NCBI GenBank assembly: GCA_030681675.1
Contig: JAUXRP010000040.1
Span: 186,001-250,000 of the forward strand
From: Candidatus Planktophila sp.
GTDB lineage: Bacteria > Actinomycetota > Actinomycetes > Nanopelagicales > Nanopelagicaceae
DNA length: 64,000 bases
Direction: 5' to 3'
Shown: positions 25,563 to 35,682 of the stretch, piece by piece
How positions within the stretch are numbered: the first letter of the stretch is position 1
Layout: each line of letters opens with the position of its first letter
Position numbers and translations under genes: made by a program
Notes under the pieces: generated by a model
Seen by the model: the letters and a program-made list of their open reading frames with translations, nothing else
Databases searched by the model: none
What the model was told of the DNA's origin: nothing

Positions 25563-25647
25563 CGGAGGATGAGGGATTTGAACCCTCGATAGGTTGCCCT
25601 ATACACGCTTTCCAAGCGTGCGCACTCGGCCGCTATGCGAATCCTCC
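25563..25647 (-). tRNA. tRNA-Ser (anticodon GGA)
   Basis: 85 nt. Acceptor GGAGGAT/ATCCTCC and T-arm are identical to the two CGA genes. The anticodon stem CACGC/GCGTG encloses TTGGAAA, anticodon GGA, reading UCC and UCU. The variable arm is long (TAGG-GCAA-CCTA). CCA is not encoded. It lies next to the SRP RNA gene, an arrangement I would expect in actinobacteria. Confidence 0.95.
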
Positions 25648-25690
25648 CGAGGGGTGAACTCTATCGGTGGCAATAACTATGATTACGCCA

Positions 25691-25784
25691 GATCCCTCGT
25701 ACGGCGCTACCGTGCTGAACTCCCCCAGGGCAGGAATGCAGCAAGGGTAGGTACGCTCTGGCGGGTGTACGGGGGATCCCTTTT
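25691..25784 (+). ncRNA. ffs: Small signal recognition particle RNA (4.5S type)
   Basis: Bases 25691-25702 and 25767-25778 pair to form a 12-bp terminal helix with one G:T. The core GTGCTGAACTCCCCCAGG and GGAATGCAGCAAGGGTAGG is the domain IV hairpin bound by Ffh, closely like mycobacterial ffs. TTTT follows the helix and may end transcription. It stands between tRNA-Ser and dnaX. Exact ends are estimated. Confidence 0.9.
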
Positions 25785-25854
25785 ATCGTATTTAATGAGT
25801 TAGTTTTTAATGGAATAGTCAGGCGTCGATGAGTAGGGATGGAGGAGCGCGGCA

Positions 25855-27552
25855 ATGTCACTAGCTTTGTATCGAAAATATCGCCCCTCTGTATTTGCCG
25901 ATGTCATTGGTCAAGACCATGTCACCGTTCCATTATCAAATGCATTAACTGGTGATCGCACACATCACGCATACTTATTTTCAGGTCCCCGCGGTTGCGG
26001 AAAAACATCGAGTGCGCGAATCATGGCGCGCTCGCTCAACTGTGAAAAAGGTCCAACACCTGATCCATGTGGCGAGTGTCAATCCTGTAAAGATTTAGTT
26101 GCAAATGGTCCAGGATCACTAGATGTTATCGAACTCGATGCGGCGACACATGGTTTAGTCGATGATGCACGCGATTTACGCGACAAAGCATTTTTTGCAC
26201 CAGTTCAAGGTCGTTACAAGATATATATTATTGATGAAGCACACCAACTTGGACCAGGGGCCGCTAACGCTCTTTTAAAAGTTGTAGAAGAGCCGCCTCC
26301 GCACGTTATTTTTATTTTTGCGACAACCGAACCCGATAAGTTAATTGCAACAATTCGCTCGCGCACACATCACTATCCATTCCGTTTAGTACCTCCCGGA
26401 ATCTTGGCTGCGCATTTAGAAAAAATTTGTAACTTTGAAGGAGTAAGTGTGGCTAAGGGAGTTATTCCATTAGTTGTACGTGCATCCGGCGGTTCAGTTC
26501 GCGATGCTCTATCAGTGCTTGGGCAACTTCTTGCAGGTGCTGGTGTTGATGGAGTTAGTTACGACATCGCAATTCAATTACTTGGCTTCACCGATGGTGC
26601 ATTGCTAGATGATGCGATCGATGCAATTGCCGCTCGCGATGGAGCAACTCTGTTTAAAACTATTGATCGTGTCATCGAATCTGGTCACGATGCACGTAGA
26701 TTTACGGCCGATTTGTTGGAGCGAATACGTGATTTAATGATTGTTGATGCGCTAAAAGATTCAACTTCTAACTCAATTCTTCGCGAAATGCCAGATGATC
26801 AGATGGAGCGGATGCGCAATCAAGCTGCACATATCGGCGCAGCCAACTTATCGCGTGCCGCCGATATCGCCGCCGAAGGCCTAACCCAGATGCGTGGGGC
26901 GACTGCGCCACGTTTGATGCTCGAACTCATTTGTGGCCGCATCCTTTTGCCAATCGGCGATTCAAGCGAATCCGGAATGTTGTCACGTATTGAACGCTTA
27001 GAGCGTGCGGAAAACCTAGCTCCAATGACGTCCGTTCGCTCATCAGAGGCTCACACTGTGGAGCCAAAAGAAACTACAGGCTCCACTCATGCGACCTCTG
27101 AAGTCATTCACTCCAAAGTTGAAGAAGCGAAACCAGCTGCTGTTCAGCCTGAGACAAAACAACACGGCGCATTCGACATCACTGCGCTACGTCGTGCATG
27201 GCCCGACGTTATTGAAGACGTAAAGAAGCGCCGCAGACTTACGTGGTCACTACTTAGCGCATCGGCTCAAGTATTGGCTGTTGACGATACTGCGATCACA
27301 ATTGGAATTGTTAACGCCGGCGCACGTGATTCATTTATTCGATCTGAATCCGATGAAATTCTACGGAAAGCATTTATAGATGTTGTTGGCATTGATCGCC
27401 GAATCGAATGTGTCGTTGATCCATCAATTGATACAAATACCCCACTAGCAAGAGAGACGCGAACTTCTGAGGCACCAACGGATAAGACTCTGCTAACTGG
27501 TGCAGCGTTATTGGCACAAGAACTCGGTGCTAAAGTGATTGAGAAACAATAG
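25855..27552 (+). CDS. dnaX: DNA polymerase III subunit tau/gamma
   Basis: Clamp-loader ATPase. Walker A GPRGCGKTS at residues 44-52, four zinc-binding Cys (63, 72, 75, 78), IIDEAHQL, and sensor region IFATTEPDKLIATIRSR. After about residue 370 comes a Thr/Glu/Pro-rich linker and then a C-terminal domain, so a full tau-length protein of 565 residues is encoded; I saw no slippery frameshift site. GGAGGAG precedes the ATG. recR starts on the base after its stop. Confidence 0.95.
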   Translation: MSLALYRKYRPSVFADVIGQDHVTVPLSNALTGDRTHHAYLFSGPRGCGKTSSARIMARSLNCEKGPTPDPCGECQSCKDLVANGPGSLDVIELDAATHGLVDDARDLRDKAFFAPVQGRYKIYIIDEAHQLGPGAANALLKVVEEPPPHVIFIFATTEPDKLIATIRSRTHHYPFRLVPPGILAAHLEKICNFEGVSVAKGVIPLVVRASGGSVRDALSVLGQLLAGAGVDGVSYDIAIQLLGFTDGALLDDAIDAIAARDGATLFKTIDRVIESGHDARRFTADLLERIRDLMIVDALKDSTSNSILREMPDDQMERMRNQAAHIGAANLSRAADIAAEGLTQMRGATAPRLMLELICGRILLPIGDSSESGMLSRIERLERAENLAPMTSVRSSEAHTVEPKETTGSTHATSEVIHSKVEEAKPAAVQPETKQHGAFDITALRRAWPDVIEDVKKRRRLTWSLLSASAQVLAVDDTAITIGIVNAGARDSFIRSESDEILRKAFIDVVGIDRRIECVVDPSIDTNTPLARETRTSEAPTDKTLLTGAALLAQELGAKVIEKQ

Positions 27553-28155
27553 ATGTCTGGTATGTACGAAGGCGCGATTCAAGATCTCATCGATGCATTA
27601 GGTCGACTGCCCGGAATTGGACCTAAGTCTGCTCAACGCATTGCTTTTCATATTTTGCAAGCCGAACCTGAAACCGCAGCGGCGTTAGTTGATTCAATTC
27701 GCACAGTGAAAGAGCGCGTTAAATTCTGTACGATATGCGGAAATGTTTCAGAGGAAGATGAGTGTCGAATCTGTCGAGATCCCCGCCGAGAGAATACGTC
27801 AATATGTGTTGTTGAAGAGAGTAAAGATGTAATAGCTATCGAGCGCACTCGGGAATTTCGCGGGAAGTATCACGTACTGGGTGGCGCTATTTCTCCTATC
27901 GATGGAATCGGACCGGATCAGCTACGCATTCGAGAATTAATGGCCAGACTCAGCGATCCTGAAATCGTTGAGGTAATTTTGGCAACGGATCCAAACCTTG
28001 AGGGCGAGGCGACGGCGACCTACTTAGCTCGCATGATTAAGCCGTTAGAGATTAAAGTTTCACGATTAGCCTCAGGCCTGCCAGTAGGTGGCGATCTCGA
28101 ATATGCCGACGAAATCACGCTCGGCCGAGCCTTTGAGGGCCGCCGCAATGTTTAA
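27553..28155 (+). CDS. recR: Recombination protein RecR
   Basis: Forms a DNA clamp with RecO for RecA loading. It has an N-terminal helix-hairpin-helix ([20 protein letters not shown]), a four-Cys zinc finger (CTICGN ... CRICRD), and a Toprim domain ([16 protein letters not shown] ... [13 protein letters not shown]). The 200-residue length is normal. It directly follows dnaX; the YbaB/EbfC gene that often lies between them is absent. Confidence 0.95.
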   Translation: MSGMYEGAIQDLIDALGRLPGIGPKSAQRIAFHILQAEPETAAALVDSIRTVKERVKFCTICGNVSEEDECRICRDPRRENTSICVVEESKDVIAIERTREFRGKYHVLGGAISPIDGIGPDQLRIRELMARLSDPEIVEVILATDPNLEGEATATYLARMIKPLEIKVSRLASGLPVGGDLEYADEITLGRAFEGRRNV

Positions 28156-28245
28156 TCCCACATTGTGGTACATCTAGCGTCTCACATAGTAAGAAATGCA
28201 GAGAATCGCTTCGCGCCACGTAATTAATTAGTCCACCATTGAGCC

Positions 28246-29517
28246 ATGGGACTCATTGTTCAGAAATACGGCGGCTCATCGGTTGCCGATGCTGAGGGTA
28301 TGAAGCGCGTAGCAAATCGAATAGTGGCGGCAAAACGCGACGGAAATCAAGTCGTTGTCGTTGTTTCAGCAATGGGTGATACGACCGACGAGCTCATTGA
28401 ATTAGCAAAACAGATCACACCAATGCCATCAGGGCGTGAGTTAGATATGTTGCTAACTGCAGGCGAGAGAATTTCAATGGCCTTGCTTGCAATGGCGATT
28501 ACGAATTTAGGTCATGAGGCCCGTTCATTTACTGGAAGCCAAGCTGGAGTGATTACAACGTCGGCACATGGGCGTGCTCGAATTATCGATGTAACTCCGG
28601 GGCGCATCCAAGGGGCATTAAAAGAAGGTGCAATCGCAATCGTTGCTGGCTTCCAAGGAATTTCGCAAGATACCAAAGATGTAACAACTCTAGGTCGTGG
28701 TGGCAGTGATACAACGGCGGTCGCATTAGCCGCGGCATTAGATGCCGATGTTTGTGAAATCTATACAGATGTTGATGGTGTATTTAGTGCAGATCCTCGC
28801 GTTGTACCAAATGCACGAAAGTTAAAAACGGTCACGTATGATGAAATGCTTGAGCTAGCTGCGAGTGGAGCAAAAGTTCTGCACTTGCGTTGTGTTGAAT
28901 ATGCACGACGCTATGACTTACCGATTCACGTACGTTCATCTTTTTCTACTAACGAAGGAACATGGGTGGTCAAAGATCATCCAGAAGGAGCAGACATGGA
29001 ACAAGCAATCATTTCGGGTATAGCACACGATAAAAGTGAGGCCAAGATTACAATCGTTGGCGTACCAGACCGTACGGGTGTAGCAGCAAGAATTTTCCAA
29101 GCTATCGCCGATGCCGATATTAATATTGACATGATTGTTCAAAACGTTTCTGCGGCAGCAACTGGTTTAACTGACATCTCATTTACTCTTCCAAAAGCTG
29201 AAGGCGCTGATGCGACAGGAGTTTTACAAAAACTTCAAGGCGAAGTTGGGTTCGCCTCGATTCAATACGATGATCAAATCGGGAAACTTTCCTTAGTTGG
29301 TGCTGGAATGCGCTCGCACCCAGGAGTAACAGCTACATTTTTTGGTGCACTTTCAGCAGCGGGCGTTAATATTGAGATGATTTCCACTTCGGAAATTCGC
29401 ATTTCAGTCATCTGCCGAGAAGCCGATATCGAGCGTGGAGTAAGGGCTGCTCACACCGCCTTTGAACTCGATGCCGATCAGAATGAGGCCGTTGTATATG
29501 GCGGTTCAGGTCGATGA
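28246..29517 (+). CDS. lysC: Aspartate kinase
   Basis: Phosphorylates aspartate at the head of the lysine, threonine, methionine and diaminopimelate pathways. The kinase domain opens with [15 protein letters not shown] and includes [16 protein letters not shown] and [16 protein letters not shown]. Two C-terminal ACT domains after about residue 265 ([17 protein letters not shown] and [14 protein letters not shown]) are the feedback sites. The 423 residues fit the actinobacterial alpha subunit. It overlaps asd by 4 nt. Confidence 0.94.
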   Translation: MGLIVQKYGGSSVADAEGMKRVANRIVAAKRDGNQVVVVVSAMGDTTDELIELAKQITPMPSGRELDMLLTAGERISMALLAMAITNLGHEARSFTGSQAGVITTSAHGRARIIDVTPGRIQGALKEGAIAIVAGFQGISQDTKDVTTLGRGGSDTTAVALAAALDADVCEIYTDVDGVFSADPRVVPNARKLKTVTYDEMLELAASGAKVLHLRCVEYARRYDLPIHVRSSFSTNEGTWVVKDHPEGADMEQAIISGIAHDKSEAKITIVGVPDRTGVAARIFQAIADADINIDMIVQNVSAAATGLTDISFTLPKAEGADATGVLQKLQGEVGFASIQYDDQIGKLSLVGAGMRSHPGVTATFFGALSAAGVNIEMISTSEIRISVICREADIERGVRAAHTAFELDADQNEAVVYGGSGR

Positions 29518-30563
29518 GTAAACCATCTTTAGCAGTAGTGGGGGCGACCGGTGCAGTCGGAACGGTGATGCTTGGAATTTTGTCAGAACGGCCTGATGTA
29601 TGGGGAGAAATCCGCCTAATCGCTTCTGCCCGAAGCGCAGGCAAAAAACTTATGTGCCGTGGAGAAGAGTTGACGGTTGTTGCGCTTTCACCAGAGGCAT
29701 TCGACGGAATCGATGTTGCAATGTTTGACGTTCCTGATGAGGTTTCAACAGAGTGGGCACCTATCGCAGCAGCTCGCGGATCCGTTGTCGTTGATAACTC
29801 TGGAGCTTTCCGAATGGATGCTGATGTTCCACTAGTGGTTCCTGAAGTTAATCCGCAAGAAGTTAAGAATCGTCCACGCGGAATTATTTCGAACCCTAAC
29901 TGCACAACACTTTCAATGATCGTGGCGCTCGGTGCGTTGCATCGAGATTATGAATTACAAGAGTTAGTCGTTTCTTCGTATCAAGCTGCATCTGGTGCTG
30001 GCCAAGCAGGTATTGATATCTTGCGTGAACAAATTAACCTCGTTGCTGGAACAAACGCTGGAGACATTGCAGGAGATCTTCGCGAAATTGTAAAAGATAA
30101 CGGTCCATTTCCTGCTCCACTCGCGCTCAATGTTGTGCCTTGGGCGGGCTCTTTGAAAGAAGACGGGTATTCCTCGGAAGAGTTAAAAGTTCGTAACGAG
30201 TCGCGTAAAATCTTAGGCTTACCGAATCTGAAAGTCGCAGCAACCTGCGTGCGTGTGCCAGTTTTAACTACGCACTCACTAACGGTTCATGCCGTATTTG
30301 CTAAAGAGCCATCGCGTAAAGGTGCTCAAGATATTTTGCAAAAAGCGGCCGGAGTTAAATTGGTCGATGATCCTGAAAACTACAAATTTCCGACACCAGC
30401 CGATGTAGTGGGCACGGATCCAACATGGGTTGGACGCGTGCGAAAAAGCATAGACAACCCAATGGCATTAGATTTGTTTGTTTGCGGTGATAATTTACGC
30501 AAGGGAGCGGCCTTAAACACTGCTCAGATCGCTGAACTTCTAGCGATAGAGTTCACATCATGA
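29514..30563 (+). CDS. asd: Aspartate-semialdehyde dehydrogenase
   Basis: Reduces aspartyl phosphate to aspartate semialdehyde with NADPH. The nucleotide fold starts [16 protein letters not shown]. The catalytic Cys is in [12 protein letters not shown] and the His in the [12 protein letters not shown] region. The [13 protein letters not shown] segment is typical. Stop and start overlap by 4 nt with lysC upstream and yqeY downstream. Confidence 0.95.
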   Translation: MSKPSLAVVGATGAVGTVMLGILSERPDVWGEIRLIASARSAGKKLMCRGEELTVVALSPEAFDGIDVAMFDVPDEVSTEWAPIAAARGSVVVDNSGAFRMDADVPLVVPEVNPQEVKNRPRGIISNPNCTTLSMIVALGALHRDYELQELVVSSYQAASGAGQAGIDILREQINLVAGTNAGDIAGDLREIVKDNGPFPAPLALNVVPWAGSLKEDGYSSEELKVRNESRKILGLPNLKVAATCVRVPVLTTHSLTVHAVFAKEPSRKGAQDILQKAAGVKLVDDPENYKFPTPADVVGTDPTWVGRVRKSIDNPMALDLFVCGDNLRKGAALNTAQIAELLAIEFTS

Positions 30564-31012
30564 GTATTAAAGAGAGCCTTCGTAGCAATCTCACCGAAGC
30601 AATTCGTAGTCGAGATGAGATTACCTCGAGCACTATTCGCATGGTTTTAACGGCGATTACCAATGAAGAAGTAGCTGGCAAAGAAGCCCGTGTTTTAAGT
30701 GACGATGAGATTATTACCGTTTTATCACGCGAAGCTAAAAAACGTCGTGAAGCGTCGGAGGCATTTGAAAATGCGGGCCGGGCAGATAAGGCGGCACTTG
30801 AGAGGGCGGAGGGCGAGGTAATCGCCAAATACTTACCAGCCCAATTAAACGTTGATGATATAAAGAAGTTGATCGCCGATGCGATTACATCAACCGGTGC
30901 AGCCGGACCTGCCGATATGGGAAAGGTCATGGGAGCTGTCAAGCCTTTGATCGCTGGAAAAGCCGATGGTTCCATTGTTTCAACCCTAGTGAAAGAAGCG
31001 TTAAATAAATGA
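30560..31012 (+). CDS. yqeY: GatB/YqeY domain protein
   Basis: 150-residue helical protein related to the tail domain of the GatB amidotransferase subunit; its own role is not settled. Family motifs: [39 protein letters not shown] and [14 protein letters not shown]. It is coupled by 4-nt overlaps to asd and the small DUF4177 gene. Confidence 0.9.
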   Translation: MSIKESLRSNLTEAIRSRDEITSSTIRMVLTAITNEEVAGKEARVLSDDEIITVLSREAKKRREASEAFENAGRADKAALERAEGEVIAKYLPAQLNVDDIKKLIADAITSTGAAGPADMGKVMGAVKPLIAGKADGSIVSTLVKEALNK

Positions 31013-31164
31013 AATTTGAATATGCAACAGTCCCTTTACTTTCTCATGCGACTAAACAAATTCTCGATACTTGGGGATCAGATGGTTGGGAACTCGTTCA
31101 AGTTATTCCAGCGCCAGGTACTGGCGAACAACTAGTGGCTTACATGAAGCGAGAGATTAAATGA
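31009..31164 (+). CDS. DUF4177-like small protein
   Basis: A 51-residue gene bounded by ATGA overlaps on both sides, which strongly supports translation. The protein starts [20 protein letters not shown], contains WGSDGWELVQVIPAP and ends in YMKREIK, the pattern of the DUF4177 family. Function unknown. It lies between yqeY and the RidA gene. Confidence 0.85.
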   Translation: MKFEYATVPLLSHATKQILDTWGSDGWELVQVIPAPGTGEQLVAYMKREIK

Positions 31165-31628
31165 ACACAGTCGATGTGCGCGCAAAATTAGCTGAACTTG
31201 GTCTAGAACTACCAATAGCTGCTAAGCCTGTCGCAGCGTATGTTCCAGCTATCCGAACTGGAAACATCGTCTTTACTGCCGGTCAGTTGCCACTACTTAA
31301 TGGTGAGATGGCCGGTGTTGGTAAAGTGGATGGTGAAATCACTCCAGAACATGCCAAAGAGCTCGCCCAAATCTGCGCCTTGAATGCCTTGGCCGCCGTT
31401 GAAACAGTTGCAGATATAAATAAAATTACAAAGATTGTTCGAGTTGTTGGATACGTTAATGGTGTGCCCGGCTTTATCAATGCACCGCTCGTTGTAAACG
31501 GGGCCAGTGAACTCTTTCTAGCAATTTGGGGAGATGATGCAAAACATGCACGCAGCGCAGTTGGAATTGCCGAGTTACCGTTAAATTCACCGGTTGAAAT
31601 TGAATTAACCGTAGAGATTACGGACTAA
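31161..31628 (+). CDS. RidA/YjgF-family enamine or imine deaminase
   Basis: 155 residues. RidA proteins remove reactive enamine/imine intermediates produced by PLP enzymes. Seen here: YVPAIRTGNIVFTAGQLPLLNGE, KIVRVVGYVNGVPGF and the active-site Arg region HARSAVGIAELPLNSPVEIEL. It belongs to the longer YjgH/RutC-like group. Last gene of the lysC operon and convergent with crp. Confidence 0.87.
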   Translation: MNTVDVRAKLAELGLELPIAAKPVAAYVPAIRTGNIVFTAGQLPLLNGEMAGVGKVDGEITPEHAKELAQICALNALAAVETVADINKITKIVRVVGYVNGVPGFINAPLVVNGASELFLAIWGDDAKHARSAVGIAELPLNSPVEIELTVEITD

Positions 31629-31696
31629 AAAACAAATTACTGAAGTAGATAGTTAACGCGGAACCTCTCACAACTGTATGCGTGAGGTGGCTTCGG

Positions 31697-32380
31697 TCAT
31701 TTACCGCGCTTGGATAAGCGCTCGAAATCTGTAATCAATACTGCACGCCCATCTAGTTTTAACCAACCACGACCAGCGAAATCGGCTAAAGCTTTATTTA
31801 CAGTTTCGCGAGAAGCGCCAACTAATTGAGCCAACTCCTCTTGAGTTAAATCATGATGCACATAGAGACCCTCTGGGTTTTGCTTGCCAAAGCGTTCGCC
31901 GAGATCGATAAGTGCTTTAGCGACACGACCTGGAACATCAGAGAAAACCAAATCTCCAACGGCCTCATTCGTGCGGCGAAGTCTTTGCGCTAGACGCTCG
32001 AGTAGATGCAGAGCAACCTCTGGGTTTTTTGCTAACCAGGGAATTAACTCTTTATGACCAAGGCTTAGTAATTTTGCATCCGTTACAGCAGTTGCAGTTG
32101 ATGTTCGCGGGCCTGGATCGAAAAGGCTTAGTTCGCCAAACATTTCGCCAGGACCAAGGATGGATAGGAGGTTTTCTCGTCCATCACCACTTGAGGTACC
32201 GAGCTTTAATTTTCCTTCGACAATGACATATAAATGGTCACCTTCATCGCCCTCTGCAAATAACACAGTTCCTTTGGAAATCTTTACGGAATCCATCGAT
32301 GCACGCAATGAATCGGCAGCTTCATCATCTAAGGCGGTGAAGAGCGGGGCTCTCCGGAAGACAGCTTGTTCTGGGGTCAC
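31697..32380 (-). CDS. crp: Crp/Fnr-family transcription regulator (cAMP receptor type)
   Basis: Global regulator of the GlxR/Crp type. The cyclic-nucleotide domain is at residues 1-120, with the phosphate-binding cassette FGELSLFDPGPRTSTATA keeping the Glu and Arg that hold cAMP. A dimer helix and a winged helix follow, with recognition helix QLVGASRETVNKALADF. The start is a GTG with a TAAAGT hexamer 7 nt upstream and no Shine-Dalgarno. Only 18 nt separate it from the divergent nth start, as in other actinobacteria. Confidence 0.92.
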   Translation of the reverse strand: MTPEQAVFRRAPLFTALDDEAADSLRASMDSVKISKGTVLFAEGDEGDHLYVIVEGKLKLGTSSGDGRENLLSILGPGEMFGELSLFDPGPRTSTATAVTDAKLLSLGHKELIPWLAKNPEVALHLLERLAQRLRRTNEAVGDLVFSDVPGRVAKALIDLGERFGKQNPEGLYVHHDLTQEELAQLVGASRETVNKALADFAGRGWLKLDGRAVLITDFERLSKRGK

Positions 32381-32386
32381 GGGGAG

Positions 32387-32393
32387 TACTTTA
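32387..32393. promoter_or_regulatory. Overlapping divergent -10 elements, crp / nth
   Basis: The plus-strand TACTTTA contains TACTTT (32387-32392), 6 nt before the nth ATG, and read on the minus strand TAAAGT (32393-32388), 7 nt before the crp GTG. The two -10 hexamers overlap by five bases, and both transcripts would be leaderless. Confidence 0.6.
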
Positions 32394-32398
32394 GCCTC

Positions 32399-33097
32399 AT
32401 GCCCGCAAATAAAGAAAGCCGCACGCAGGCACGGACCATGTACCGGATTTTGACCACGACATATCCTGAGATCCGATGCGAGCTAGATTATCAAAACCCT
32501 CTGCAACTAACTATTGCCACCGTGCTCAGCGCTCAGTGCACAGACAAGCGGGTCAATAGCTTGACTCCCGCACTATTTAAAAAATACAAAAATGTAAAGG
32601 CGTTTGCAGGGGCGGATTTACAAGATATTGAGAGGCTGATATTTCCCGCCGGTTTCTATAAAGTAAAAGCCCGACACATAAAAGGGTTGGCCACGAAGAT
32701 TCTCACCGAATTCGGTGGTGAAGTTCCGAGCAGCTTAGAGGAGTTAATTACCCTCCCAGGGGTTGGACGAAAGACTGCAAACGTTGTCTTAGGACATGCT
32801 TTTGATATTCCAGGAATAACCGTAGATACACATTTTGGTCGGCTCGCACGCCGATTTGGATGGACCACTGAAAAAGATCCAGTAAAAGTCGAAAGAATTG
32901 TTGGAGAGTTGATTCCGCGCAAAGAATGGACGAATCTCTCACAAAGAATGATTTGGCATGGAAGGCGTATCTGTCACTCACGAAAACCAGCATGCGGCGT
33001 TTGTCCGATGGCAAAGATTTGCCCTAGCGTTGGCATAGGAGAAATGAATATCGAAAAAGCTAAACTACTTGTAAAGACAGATAAGGATTTTCATTGA
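32399..33097 (+). CDS. nth: Endonuclease III (DNA glycosylase/AP lyase)
   Basis: Removes oxidised pyrimidines. The helix-hairpin-helix LPGVGRKTANVVLG carries the catalytic Lys, and ITVDTHFGRLARRFGW the catalytic Asp. The [4Fe-4S] cluster ligands follow the C-x6-C-x2-C-x5-C pattern near the C-terminus. I place the start at 32399 because it gives the family N-terminus and fits the -10 spacing; the frame is open to 32366 but that would overlap crp. It overlaps the next gene by 4 nt. Confidence 0.93.
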   Translation: MPANKESRTQARTMYRILTTTYPEIRCELDYQNPLQLTIATVLSAQCTDKRVNSLTPALFKKYKNVKAFAGADLQDIERLIFPAGFYKVKARHIKGLATKILTEFGGEVPSSLEELITLPGVGRKTANVVLGHAFDIPGITVDTHFGRLARRFGWTTEKDPVKVERIVGELIPRKEWTNLSQRMIWHGRRICHSRKPACGVCPMAKICPSVGIGEMNIEKAKLLVKTDKDFH

Positions 33098-33618
33098 AAA
33101 AAATCGCTGCAGCGCTCTCCTTATTACTTCTCACAAGTTGTGCAGCGCCAACAACTGAAACCGCAGGCATCCTTGTTTCTTGCACAACTTTGCAAACTCA
33201 AAATGTTGCCAAGCCCATTGAAATTGGTTGCTTAGATGGTTCAGTAGGTGCTTCAGTAAACGCTTTACGCGGCCCAGCAATTATCAATGTCTGGGGATCA
33301 TGGTGTGCTCCTTGCAAGGAAGAGATGCCTATCTTGAAATCTTTCTATGCAAAGGGAAAAGGAAAACTGCAGTTAGTTGGCGTTGATGTTGAAGAAGCGT
33401 CTATTAAAGATGGCCAAGAGTTTGTATTAAAAAACGGGGTCACATGGCCAAACCTTTTTGATAGCAATGGCAGTACACGCGCTTATTTTGGAATGGGCGT
33501 ACCAGTTACATGGTTTATTGCCGCCGATGGCAGCGTGGCATATAAACGCATTGGTGTGTTAAAAAATGAAATCGAACTAATAAAGCTCACCTCTAAATAT
33601 CTAGGGGTGAGGCTTTAA
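33094..33618 (+). CDS. TlpA/ResA-like thioredoxin-fold lipoprotein
   Basis: Membrane-anchored thiol-disulfide oxidoreductase, probably acting in cytochrome c or other extracytoplasmic thiol handling. It has an N-terminal lipobox (LLLLTSC), the redox motif [13 protein letters not shown], and the cis-Pro loop GVPVTWFI. It starts at a TTG overlapping the nth stop. Convergent with acs, overlapping its end by 4 nt. Confidence 0.85.
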   Translation: MKKIAAALSLLLLTSCAAPTTETAGILVSCTTLQTQNVAKPIEIGCLDGSVGASVNALRGPAIINVWGSWCAPCKEEMPILKSFYAKGKGKLQLVGVDVEEASIKDGQEFVLKNGVTWPNLFDSNGSTRAYFGMGVPVTWFIAADGSVAYKRIGVLKNEIELIKLTSKYLGVRL

Positions 33619-35576
33619 TCCTCATCTTTTGCACTCTGTAAACCTTCAGCAATCTTTTTCATGATATTTGGGTCGGCTAAAGTTGTGGCATCACCAACTA
33701 AACGATCTTCGGCGACATCTTTCAATAGTCGGCGCATAATTTTGCCACTACGAGTTTTCGGAAGTTCATTTACGATTAAAATTTGTCTTGGCTTTGCAAT
33801 TGCACCAATTTCTTTTGCAACGTGATTACGAAGTTGTGTATTAAGTTCCTCGCCATCTGCATGTGCGATACCGGCGCGCAAAATAACAAAAGCAACAATT
33901 CCTTGACCAGTCATTGCATCTGCAGCACCGACAACGGCCGCCTCGGCAACTGCTTCATGAGAAACTAGAGCGGATTCAACCTCTGTCGTTGAAATTCGGT
34001 GGCCAGAAATATTCATAACATCATCAACACGACCAAGGAGCCAGATGGCGCCTTCATCATCTAGCTTTGCACCATCGCCTGCGAAGTAGATGCCTTCAAA
34101 ACGAGACCAGTACGTTTCTTTATATCTGGCATCTTCTCCCCAAATACCGCGCAACATTGCTGGCCATGGTTGGTCAAGAATTAAGTAGCCACCATGTCCA
34201 TCAGCTACAGGAGATGCACTGTCGTCAACGACTTTGGCGCTAATACCAGGTATAGGTCGCATCGCAGATCCCGGTTTAGTAACTGTAATTCCAGGTAAAG
34301 GCGAAATCATAATCGCACCGGTTTCAGTCTGCCACCATGTGTCAACAATCGGGCAACGATTGCCACCAATAATTTCGCGGTACCACATCCATGCCTCAGG
34401 GTTAATTGGTTCACCGACACTGCCCAATAAGCGAAGTGATTCCAAATTATGCGCTTGCGGAAATTCATCGCCCCACTTCATCCATGTTCGAATTAATGTT
34501 GGCGCTGTATATAAAATTGTTACGCCATATTTAGCAATAATTTCAAAAATACGACCTTTATGCGGCGTATCTGGTGTTCCCTCATACATTACTTGCGTTG
34601 CCCCGTTCATCAATGGTCCATAAACAACATAGGAGTGGCCAGTAATCCAACCAACATCGGCAGTGCACCAATACACATCGGTTTCTGGTTTGATGTCAAA
34701 GACAACTTTGTGGGTATAGGCGACCTGAGTTAAATATCCTCCAGTTGTATGAAAAATACCCTTGGGCTTCGCGGTGGTGCCCGATGTGTACAAAATAAAT
34801 AATGGATGCTCTGAATCAAAGCTTTCCGCAATGTGTTCAGAAGATTGACGGTCGACTATGTCATGCCACCAAATATCACGGTCAGTCCAAGCAATTTCCT
34901 GTTTAGTGCGCTCAACAACTAGTACTTTTTCTACATTGTGCTTGCCTTGTAAAGCCTCATCCACGGCTGGCTTTAATGCAAAAGCCGAACCCTTTCTAAA
35001 TCCACCATCAGAGGTAATAACTAATTTTGCATCGGCATCTTGGATTCGCGAAAGTAGCGCATCGGCTGAAAAACCACCAAAGACAACTGAGTGTGGTGCA
35101 CCTATCCGGGCACATGCCAACATTGCAATTGCAGCTTCGGGAATCATAGGCATGTATATGGCGACTCGATCGCCAGCACAGATTCCAAGTTCAATAAGTG
35201 CATTTGCAGTCTTTTTTACTTCGATAAGTAATTGAGAGTACGTGATAGTTTTTGTATCACCCGGCTCGCCTTCAAAGTGAAAAGCGACACGATCTCCTCT
35301 GCCCTCTTCAACATGACGATCAAGTGCGTTGACCGAAGCATTGAGCCTTCCTCCCACGAACCATTTGGCATAGGGCGAGTTCCACTCCAGAACAGTGTCC
35401 CATTTCGCGTCCCACGTTAACTCACGTGCCTGCCTATCCCAGAAAGCCAGACGATCCATATTTGCATATGCATATTCACCGTGTTGAGCATTTGCCTGCA
35501 TGACAAATTCTGAGCTAGGCAGAAAGTGTCGATTCTCGCTGAGTAGATTTTCGAGTGATTCGTGATCCTGGTTCAT
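33615..35576 (-). CDS. acs: Acetyl-coenzyme A synthetase
   Basis: Activates acetate to acetyl-CoA with ATP. Adenylation motifs: [51 protein letters not shown] and the acetylation-regulated Lys in [13 protein letters not shown]. At 653 residues it is of standard length. Upstream, minus-strand TACCCT lies 8 nt before the ATG, and a TGTGA half-site adjoins it. Confidence 0.95.
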   Translation of the reverse strand: MNQDHESLENLLSENRHFLPSSEFVMQANAQHGEYAYANMDRLAFWDRQARELTWDAKWDTVLEWNSPYAKWFVGGRLNASVNALDRHVEEGRGDRVAFHFEGEPGDTKTITYSQLLIEVKKTANALIELGICAGDRVAIYMPMIPEAAIAMLACARIGAPHSVVFGGFSADALLSRIQDADAKLVITSDGGFRKGSAFALKPAVDEALQGKHNVEKVLVVERTKQEIAWTDRDIWWHDIVDRQSSEHIAESFDSEHPLFILYTSGTTAKPKGIFHTTGGYLTQVAYTHKVVFDIKPETDVYWCTADVGWITGHSYVVYGPLMNGATQVMYEGTPDTPHKGRIFEIIAKYGVTILYTAPTLIRTWMKWGDEFPQAHNLESLRLLGSVGEPINPEAWMWYREIIGGNRCPIVDTWWQTETGAIMISPLPGITVTKPGSAMRPIPGISAKVVDDSASPVADGHGGYLILDQPWPAMLRGIWGEDARYKETYWSRFEGIYFAGDGAKLDDEGAIWLLGRVDDVMNISGHRISTTEVESALVSHEAVAEAAVVGAADAMTGQGIVAFVILRAGIAHADGEELNTQLRNHVAKEIGAIAKPRQILIVNELPKTRSGKIMRRLLKDVAEDRLVGDATTLADPNIMKKIAEGLQSAKDED

Positions 35577-35584
35577 AAAGTGTG

Positions 35585-35590
35585 AGGGTA
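35585..35590 (-). promoter_or_regulatory. Putative -10 element for acs
   Basis: Minus-strand TACCCT with 8 nt to the ATG; no Shine-Dalgarno is visible. Confidence 0.35.
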
Positions 35591-35682
35591 CCTGTTCGCT
35601 CTAGTTATCAACAGAGTTTAAGCAGTGCTCTATCTCATCTCCGAAAGCCTAGAAAGATGCGGACTCCAACGAAGGGAGAAGA

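Noticed and set aside
28156-28245. CCACATTGTGG palindrome after recR as a terminator or operator
   Set aside because: Single-base loop, five-base arms and no T run; too little to support a call.
31664-31690. Inverted repeat between the RidA and crp genes as a terminator
   Set aside because: Stem is short with a two-base bulge and no T run follows on either strand.
35577-35600. Possible Crp site before acs
   Set aside because: Only one TGTGA half-site is present; the matching TCACA half is missing.
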